Shown here: in pieces, positions 58,975 through 64,000 of the stretch | How the letters are laid out: every line of letters starts with the position of its first letter | Numbering within the stretch: the stretch's first letter is position 1 | From: Halonotius roseus | GTDB lineage: Archaea; Halobacteriota; Halobacteria; Halobacteriales; Haloferacaceae | Reading direction: 5' to 3' | Length of the DNA: 64,000 nucleotides | Assembly (NCBI RefSeq): GCF_006861655.1 | Contig: NZ_SESI01000001.1 | Coordinates: forward strand, 62,001 to 126,000 | Program-made: the position numbers and the translations under genes | Notes under the pieces: generated by a model | The model's database searches: none | Told to the model about the DNA's origin: nothing | What the model saw: the letters and a program-made list of their open reading frames with translations, nothing else

Positions 58975-60651
58975 TTATAACCAGGTACTTACGTACGGCC
59001 CATCCTGCGTGTATCCCAGCTTCTCGCGGTAATACTGCCGGACGCCGATCCCGGAGATCACGCTGAGCTTCTCGAAGCCAGCGTCAGCCGCGAGCTCCTC
59101 AGCCGTCTCAAGCAGTCGGCGACCGTAGCCGCGGTGTTGCCAGTCGGCCTCGCCGGCCGGCTCGCCGATCCCGGCCTCGCTCCCGTAGACGTGGAGTTCC
59201 CGGACGATGGCCGCGTTCTGTAGCTCCCGGCGCACCGGGTCGTTCGGGAACCGCAGCCGGCAGAACCCGATCAGGAGGTCTTGTTCGGTATCCTCGTAGC
59301 TGATGAAGTGTTCGGTCCCGCCGCAGGCCTCGTAGGTGAGCACGTCGCGCTCGATATCGTCGGGGTTGGGATCGGCTTCGTTCATGCCGACCTCGCGGGC
59401 GCGGATATCCCGGCATTCGATGCCGTTGTCGTCGGCGTACTGTTGGGCCAACTGCCGGAGGTTCGACTTCCAGACGCCGGCGTCGATGAAGTCCGCGGGG
59501 ATGTCCCGCTGAACGCGCTGGAGGCGGGTGTATTTCGGGATCATCCCCATGATCTCGCCGATGAGTTCGGCGGCCTCCTCGTTTTGCAGCGGTTCGTACT
59601 CGCCGCGTCGCCACATGTCGTAGGTGAGTGTGTCGCGGACGACAATGGTGGGATAGATCTTGAGGTAGTCGGGCTTGTAGTCGGGATTCGAGAACAACTG
59701 CCGGAAATCCTCCAGACACATCTCCGTGGTCATGCCGGGTTGGCCGGGCATCATGTGGAAGCCGACTTTGAACCCCGAATTCCGCAGCCGGCGGTTGGCG
59801 TCGATGGAGGCTTGGTTGCCGTGGCCGCGGTGCATCTCGCGGTTGATTCGCTCGTAGGTCGTCTGAACGCCGACCTCGACTTTCGTCCCACCGAGATCGA
59901 GCATGCGGTCGATCTGCTCGGGATCACACCAGTCAGGCTTGGTCTCGAAGGTGGTGCCGATGTTGCGGATGTCGCCGGTCTCGTTTTCGGCGATCACATC
60001 TTCGAGATATTCGAACTCATACTCCTCGGGATCCTGCGCGAAGCTTTCGCCCTCGGCGGCCGCGGGCTCGCTGTCGAGGTCGTAGTCGTTCAGGGCTTGG
60101 AGCGCGCGCTTGACGAACCACTCCTGGTAGTCGTGGCTGCGGGCGGTCATCGTCCCGCCCATCAGTATTAGTTCGACTTTGTCGACCGGGTGGCCGATGG
60201 TACGGAGTTGGTGGAGGCGTAGCGTCACCTGTCCATATGGGTCGTAGTCGTTCTGTTCCCCACGGGCGGCGGCGGGTTCGTGGCCGGTGTAGCTCTGCGA
60301 GGAGTCGAACTCGCTGGCCGGGCCGCCAGGACAGTAGAGACACTTCCCGTGGGGGCACATGTGCGGAGAGGTCATGATCGCCACCGGCGAAACACCCGAC
60401 GCGGTGCGGACGGGCTTGCGCTTGACGACTGCTTTGACCGTATCGCGGTGTTCCTGTGGGGCGTACGACAGCAGCTCCGTGTTCTTTGGGACTTTCGGCG
60501 CGGAAAACTCCGAACAGACATCCAGCTTCGCGGATTCGAGGTCGTCGCGCTCGATCTCGCCATCGATGATCCGGGCGACAAGCTCCTCGCAGGCCTGTTG
60601 GAACGCGGCGGACTCGCCGGCAGCCTCGCCGTCAGCGGATTCGGAGCTCAC
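58975..60651 (-). CDS. tRNA uridine(34) acetyltransferase Elp3
   Basis: 558 residues; GTG start supported by GGAGGTG 5 nt upstream. Radical SAM motif CPHGKCLYC (C99, C104, C107) is followed by the typical Elp3 region DKVELILMGGTMTARSHDYQ and EVGVQTTYERINREMHRGHG. The C-terminal GNAT domain has QHRGYGRRLLETAEELAADA. Archaeal Elp3 alone modifies wobble uridine (cm5U) with acetyl-CoA and SAM. No other Elongator subunit is present, as expected. Confidence 0.96.
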   Translation of the reverse strand: MSSESADGEAAGESAAFQQACEELVARIIDGEIERDDLESAKLDVCSEFSAPKVPKNTELLSYAPQEHRDTVKAVVKRKPVRTASGVSPVAIMTSPHMCPHGKCLYCPGGPASEFDSSQSYTGHEPAAARGEQNDYDPYGQVTLRLHQLRTIGHPVDKVELILMGGTMTARSHDYQEWFVKRALQALNDYDLDSEPAAAEGESFAQDPEEYEFEYLEDVIAENETGDIRNIGTTFETKPDWCDPEQIDRMLDLGGTKVEVGVQTTYERINREMHRGHGNQASIDANRRLRNSGFKVGFHMMPGQPGMTTEMCLEDFRQLFSNPDYKPDYLKIYPTIVVRDTLTYDMWRRGEYEPLQNEEAAELIGEIMGMIPKYTRLQRVQRDIPADFIDAGVWKSNLRQLAQQYADDNGIECRDIRAREVGMNEADPNPDDIERDVLTYEACGGTEHFISYEDTEQDLLIGFCRLRFPNDPVRRELQNAAIVRELHVYGSEAGIGEPAGEADWQHRGYGRRLLETAEELAADAGFEKLSVISGIGVRQYYREKLGYTQDGPYVSTWL

Positions 60652-60755
60652 AGCGACACCTCCGGTCGAGTGGGTTGCATTACCTCTTGGTGGTTGCGTT
60701 CGGCGGTTAAGCGTGTCGCTCGGCGATCTCGAACGGTCTTCCAGTACCGCACCGT

Positions 60756-61205
60756 CTACTCGGGGGGCTCCTCAGCTGCCTGCTTGATGACGAACACCGG
60801 CACCTCAGCCTTGTCGACAACGCGCTCGGAGACGCTGCCGAGCGATCGGAGTTTTTCCCGTGGCGTCTTGCCGTCGGTACCGATGACGATCACGTCGATG
60901 TTTTCCTCGGTGGACTCCTTGACGATCTCCTTATCGGGCGTGCCGCGCCGGACGGTCGTCTCGACAGCCAGCCCCTCCTCGGCGGCTGCATCGGCGACCT
61001 CCTCGACAGCGGCTTCGGCGTCGGCGGTCAACTCGGCGTCGACACCCTCGCGGTCGTCATCACCGGCGGCCTGTACCGAGCGGATATCGACGACCGACAG
61101 CGCGCGAACGGTTGCGTCGTTGTCGGCGGCCATCTTCAGGGCGTGCGGAAGCGTTCGCTGAATGGTCTCGCTGCCGTCGGTCGGCACCAAAATCGTCTCG
61201 TACAT
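60756..61205 (-). CDS. Universal stress protein UspA family
   Basis: 149 residues, the short single-domain form. MYETILVPTDGSETIQRTLP is the classic start, and IDVIVIGTDGKTPREKLRSL, then GSVSERVVDKAEVPVFVI, is the G-x2-G-x9-GS ATP-binding pattern. A TATA-like AAATTAAGC lies about 30 nt upstream. Adjacent to the aldolase on the same strand but with its own promoter. Confidence 0.9.
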   Translation of the reverse strand: MYETILVPTDGSETIQRTLPHALKMAADNDATVRALSVVDIRSVQAAGDDDREGVDAELTADAEAAVEEVADAAAEEGLAVETTVRRGTPDKEIVKESTEENIDVIVIGTDGKTPREKLRSLGSVSERVVDKAEVPVFVIKQAAEEPPE

Positions 61206-61299
61206 AGCTGTTCATAGAGTGGGTGGCCGCTTAATTTCATCCCCTTCATTCGGGCGTCGTGGTCGTCGCCCGCGAACCGCCACGGGCGGCAGCAGCGAC

Positions 61300-62292
61300 T
61301 CAGTTGAACTGGCTGCGGCCGGCACTCCCCGAGACCTCGGCGAGATCGGCGTACACTTCGGCGATACGGTCGCGGATCTGCCGGCCGGCAACTCGTGGAT
61401 CGAAGCGATCCTTGTTCGGGGCCCACTCCACGTCGTTGAAGAACGTATCGCGGTGGTCGTCGACGCCCTCAGGCGGCACGATCTCGTCGGGCTCCTCTCG
61501 GTAGAGATCGAAGGCCGTGCGGGTGTACTCGTACTGATACCGGGTGTCCTTGTTGACCTTACAGATACCGTGGGTCAGCATTTCCTGGAGTTGGTCAGGC
61601 TGGACACCCGAAGAGCCATGCAGCACGAGCGGCGTATCGAGCCCGTGATCGCGCAAGGCGGTGCGGATCTCCTCGGTCAGATCAGGTTTGAGTTCGAGGT
61701 CTTTCCCCTTGGCGACGCCGTGTTGGGTGCCGACCGAGATCGCCAACAGATCACAGCCCGTGCGGTCGACGAACTCGACGGCCTGCTCGGGATCAGTGTA
61801 GAAGGCGTTCTCGGAGACGATCTCGTCTTCGACGCCTTTGATCTTCCCGAGTTCGGCCTCGACGAGGATGTCCGCATCGGCGTCGTCGACCATGTCGACG
61901 ACCTGCTTGCTGCGGGCGACATTCTCCTCGAACTCCTCGTGGGAGGCATCGATCATGATCGAGGAAGGGATCTCCAACTCGACCTGTCGCTGGATGGTGT
62001 TGAGGTCGGTCTGGTGATCCATGTTGAGGAAGACGCCGATATCGTACTGGGCGGCGATGCGCTCGATGTAGTTGCCCATCACTCGCAGCCCCGCGATCGG
62101 GTCGCCGTTGCCGGCGAACGTGCAGGCCCCGTTGCTCATCTGGAGGAGAAGGTCGGAGTCGGCCTGTGCCGCCCCCTGAATCAGCCCGATCATCGTGTTC
62201 GGCTCGGCGATGTTGCTTGCGATCAACCCAAAGCCCGAATCGAGTGCGTCGTCGTACACCGTTCCCAGTTCGGCTCCACCGTAGAAGGTCAT
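61300..62292 (-). CDS. Class II fructose-bisphosphate aldolase
   Basis: 330 residues. [13 protein letters not shown] (catalytic Asp92, His93), [46 protein letters not shown] with metal His and VLHGSSG match class II, Zn-dependent enzymes used by haloarchaea for gluconeogenesis and glycolysis. A TATA box (ATTTATCTTAG, minus strand) is centred about 28 nt before the ATG. Confidence 0.9.
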   Translation of the reverse strand: MTFYGGAELGTVYDDALDSGFGLIASNIAEPNTMIGLIQGAAQADSDLLLQMSNGACTFAGNGDPIAGLRVMGNYIERIAAQYDIGVFLNMDHQTDLNTIQRQVELEIPSSIMIDASHEEFEENVARSKQVVDMVDDADADILVEAELGKIKGVEDEIVSENAFYTDPEQAVEFVDRTGCDLLAISVGTQHGVAKGKDLELKPDLTEEIRTALRDHGLDTPLVLHGSSGVQPDQLQEMLTHGICKVNKDTRYQYEYTRTAFDLYREEPDEIVPPEGVDDHRDTFFNDVEWAPNKDRFDPRVAGRQIRDRIAEVYADLAEVSGSAGRSQFN

Positions 62293-62422
62293 GCCTACCG
62301 TGTTTCGAGGCGACTAAGATAAATCCCGCCGTCTCCCGAGAATCGAATGCCGGACAGTAGATACACAGTGTGCGAGAGACGCACATCGTCGGTCAACACG
62401 GTATTAGTGGCAAACTTTACTA

Positions 62423-62438
62423 AGTAGAAGAAGCTACT
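62423..62438 (+). promoter_or_regulatory. Palindrome in the vapB promoter
   Basis: AGTAG-AAGAAG-CTACT is an inverted repeat between a TATA-like TTTACTAAG (about 62416-62424) and the vapB start at 62446. Such sites are usual targets of ribbon-helix-helix antitoxins repressing their own operon. Confidence 0.5.
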
Positions 62439-62445
62439 CACAACT

Positions 62446-62721
62446 ATGCCGACCTCGGTGAAGATGGACGACGAGACGAAATCCCGATTAGAACGGCTGC
62501 AGGCGGAACTCCGACTCAAGACCGGGAACCGAGTTACCCAACAGGAGGTTCTGGCACGGCTCGTCGAGGATGCGATCGAATCGAAAGCCGATCTCGTTGA
62601 TTCGTTTCGGGACAAGCGTGTACCTGTCTCCGATGACGACCGCGAGGCGTTTCACGACGGCATGGTCGCATCCGGCAAAGCAACGTCCGAGGAGGACATC
62701 GACGACATCCTGTACGGATGA
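62446..62721 (+). CDS. vapB: VapB-like antitoxin (ribbon-helix-helix)
   Basis: 91 residues. MPTSVKMDDETKSRLERLQA is a typical RHH N-terminal strand-helix, followed by KTGNRVTQQEVLARLVEDAI. The C-terminal tail (VSDDDREAFHDGMVASGKAT) would wrap the toxin. It overlaps vapC by 4 bp (ATGA), giving coupled expression. Autoregulation through the palindrome just upstream is likely. Confidence 0.9.
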   Translation: MPTSVKMDDETKSRLERLQAELRLKTGNRVTQQEVLARLVEDAIESKADLVDSFRDKRVPVSDDDREAFHDGMVASGKATSEEDIDDILYG

Positions 62722-63146
62722 GTGTCTTCGTCGATACCGGCGTCTTTTTCGCCCATCACGACACCGACGCCGACCGCCACGCGGACGCCGTTGCTGCCCT
62801 TGACGCGGTGCTCGATGGTGAGTACGGACAGCCGTATACGAGCGATTATGTGCTCGACGAGACAGTAACGCTCACTCGCGTCCGCACTAACTCATTCGGG
62901 GCGGCCGAAACCGTCGCTGAACGGATCCAGGGTAAACCGCCGCATCCTGACGTGATCGAGCTACTCCACGTCGAACCTGATGATGTGACGGCAGCGATGG
63001 CGACGTTTCGGCGGTACTCGGATCACGAACTCAGTTTCACTGACGCGATGACGATCCACCTCTGTGAGTCGCGGGGTATTGATACGGTACTGAGCTTCGA
63101 TGCTGATTTCGACGGCCTGATCGACCGTATCGACCCGATAGCGTGA
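62718..63146 (+). CDS. vapC: VapC toxin, PIN-domain ribonuclease
   Basis: 142 residues with the four PIN acidic residues: D6 in FVDTGVF, E48 in LDETV, D109 in FTDAMTIH and the D128/D130 cluster in FDADFDGL. A single-strand-specific RNase that cleaves tRNA or rRNA when released by VapB. Complete, unlike the remnant at 23.9-24.1 kb. Confidence 0.92.
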   Translation: MSVFVDTGVFFAHHDTDADRHADAVAALDAVLDGEYGQPYTSDYVLDETVTLTRVRTNSFGAAETVAERIQGKPPHPDVIELLHVEPDDVTAAMATFRRYSDHELSFTDAMTIHLCESRGIDTVLSFDADFDGLIDRIDPIA

Positions 63147-63205
63147 GCAGCTGGCAGATCATCATTTGGTTCACTCGCGCGAGCGAACGCGAGCGCGAGG
63201 CCGAC
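63147..63205. other. Start of the intergenic region after vapC, repetitive and non-coding
   Basis: From the vapC stop to about 63446 (300 bp) there is no convincing gene. This first part is Arg-codon-like GAGCGAACGCGAGCGCGAGG sequence leading into the hairpin element. The part after the hairpin (63292-63446) is GC-rich and shows nothing recognisable. Confidence 0.55.
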
Positions 63206-63291
63206 GACTGAGCGGAACGAAGTGAAGCGAAGGAGGAGTGCTTTTGCTCGAGCTTTTACCGAGCGAGCCGCAGGCTCGCGGGGCGTAAAAG
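63206..63291. repeat. Hairpin element with the GACTGAGCGGAACGAAG core
   Basis: GACTGAGCGGAACGAAGTGA and AGCGAAGGA (63206-63234) match the loop of the 54.5-kb hairpins. Downstream, CTTTTAC (63253-63259), GCGAGCC-GCA-GGCTCGC (63263-63279) and GTAAAAG (63285-63291) make a nested double stem. Confidence 0.75.
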
Positions 63292-63446
63292 GTCGATGTC
63301 GCCCGGAACACTAACGCCCGACCTCATCCTATGGCGGCGTGCCTCGTCGGTCGGGAAACCCTCGTGCCGGGCGGCTGTCGTCGCGGCCGACAGCGGGCCG
63401 TCTGTACCGTGCCTGGGTTCGCCGGACTGTCATCGCTCCCAAGTAG

Positions 63447-63749
63447 GTGGGCTCGGCCGGGGACTTGTGGCACGCGGCTGTAGTTCGGCAGGCGGTCGAC
63501 TTACCCCTTCCGCTGTTAGTTCTCGATGAGCTTGGGCTCCCGGTCTCACAGCCGCGTCGCCCCGAGACGGAGTACAGCGTTGTCGCCGCGGCCGGCGGCC
63601 TGCTGGTCGTTTTTGCCGTGGCTCCGATTGGCTTGCTGACCGTTGGCGACCTCGACAGCGGAACTGGCGTTGCGGTGCTCGTGATCGCCGTACCGTTTCT
63701 GCTTCCGTTGGTTGGGGTGGTGGTGTGGGCTGGCTTGTCATGCATCTGA
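63447..63749 (+). CDS. Possible small membrane protein
   Basis: 100 residues if the first ATG is used, but only residues from about 17 on look protein-like, with two transmembrane helices (VVAAAGGLLVVFAVAPIGLL and VAVLVIAVPFLLPLVGVVVW). The N-terminus is uncertain and could begin later or be degraded. No family recognised and no promoter is clear. Confidence 0.45.
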   Translation: MGSAGDLWHAAVVRQAVDLPLPLLVLDELGLPVSQPRRPETEYSVVAAAGGLLVVFAVAPIGLLTVGDLDSGTGVAVLVIAVPFLLPLVGVVVWAGLSCI

Positions 63750-63792
63750 TCGAACTATCGGGTGTTGAAAACGCGCGTTTGAGTCTTCACCG

Positions 63793-63802
63793 TGTATATA
63801 AG
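63793..63802 (+). promoter_or_regulatory. TATA box of the AIM24 gene
   Basis: GTATATAAG is centred about 30 nt before the ATG at 63828, one of the clearest TATA boxes in the window. Confidence 0.65.
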
Positions 63803-63827
63803 CCGCCTCGATAAACGGGGTACTGAG

Positions 63828-64000
63828 ATGAAGCTTGAGGAGTTCACCGAATCAAACGCACCGAAACCGGGCGGCGACGGATTTCAACTGGAGAACCCGA
63901 AGCTGCTTGATATCAACGTCGATGACACCGTCATGGTCAAAGCCGGCTCGATGGTCGCCTACACGGGCGATCTCACCTTCACCGGCAAATCCTCCGCGGA
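63828..64000 (+). CDS. AIM24 family protein, 5' part only
   Basis: 57 codons visible, then the window ends. MKLEEFTESNAPKPGGDGFQ, then KAGSMVAYTGDLTFTGKSS, is the conserved start of the AIM24/TerD-like family, small beta-rich proteins that form a double-sided barrel. Function unclear; the mitochondrial homologue affects inner-membrane organisation. Confidence 0.8.
   Translation, partial: MKLEEFTESNAPKPGGDGFQLENPKLLDINVDDTVMVKAGSMVAYTGDLTFTGKSSA

Noticed and set aside
63296..63529. Frame of 77 codons upstream of the possible membrane protein
   Set aside because: Cys/Arg/Ser-rich and not haloarchaeal in composition; overlaps the next frame without a better start.

Overview
The window is a gene-dense stretch of a halophilic archaeal chromosome (class Halobacteria). 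The evidence is an acidic, Asp/Glu-rich proteome with G/C-biased third codon positions, TATA boxes about 25-30 nt upstream of many start codons (leaderless transcripts), archaeal information genes (Rpa, PriS, GINS, aIF2-alpha, eS27, eL42, Nop10, TFS, Cdc48, CetZ), Tat-dependent lipoproteins and several haloarchaea-only families. The genus cannot be fixed from the sequence. There is no replication origin, rRNA operon, CRISPR array, integrase or intact insertion sequence.

Layout. 1-9.1 kb: a truncated replication protein A gene, small conserved proteins, a glycosyltransferase, the taxis protein CheF, a membrane-anchored winged-helix regulator and several lipoproteins, one built from a tandem repeat. 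9.1-18.2 kb: tRNA-Thr, an acetyltransferase, an RND exporter, the primase small subunit overlapping a GINS subunit, then geranylgeranyl diphosphate synthase and a squalene/phytoene synthase-like enzyme. 18.2-23.8 kb: a branched-chain amino acid-type ABC importer (livHMGF on +, with its binding protein livK convergent on -). 23.8-35.7 kb: a PIN-toxin remnant, a thioredoxin-domain protein, transcription factor S among haloarchaeal DUF genes, a NUDIX hydrolase, an M20 amidohydrolase, a putative manganese transporter with a DtxR-like operator, and a rhomboid protease. 35.7-43.3 kb: Cdc48, NAD(P)H-hydrate epimerase, a thiolase/DUF35 pair, and the eL42-eS27-aIF2alpha-Nop10-PAC2 translation operon. 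43.3-44.7 kb: a mostly non-coding, partly AT-rich stretch ending in tRNA-Gly, with inverted elements derived from the tRNA 3' end. 44.7-53 kb: a thioredoxin-reductase-like protein, a methyltransferase, a carotenoid oxygenase, a thermonuclease lipoprotein, a DUF3179 protein with a membrane partner, RNA 2'-phosphotransferase and a CNNM/CBS protein. 53-64 kb: CetZ, a PurN-AICAR transformylase fusion, PurB, two universal stress proteins, Elp3, class II fructose-bisphosphate aldolase, a VapBC pair and the start of an AIM24 gene.

Most of the genes are core housekeeping. The most unusual material is non-coding. A family of hairpins at 54.5-54.7 kb shares a 19-20 nt loop but has different stems, and one of these hairpins contains the stop codon of the purine gene. 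Related inverted elements downstream of tRNA-Gly have arms that copy the tRNA 3' end. Further relatives lie at 56.4 and 63.2 kb. Other regulatory-looking structures are three 23-bp-spaced repeats upstream of the liv operon, a DtxR-type palindrome upstream of the manganese transporter, and two TGTTTC-N7-GAAACA hairpins.

All calls come from reading the sequence and translations by eye; no database search was run. DUF numbers are given only where I recall the family well.
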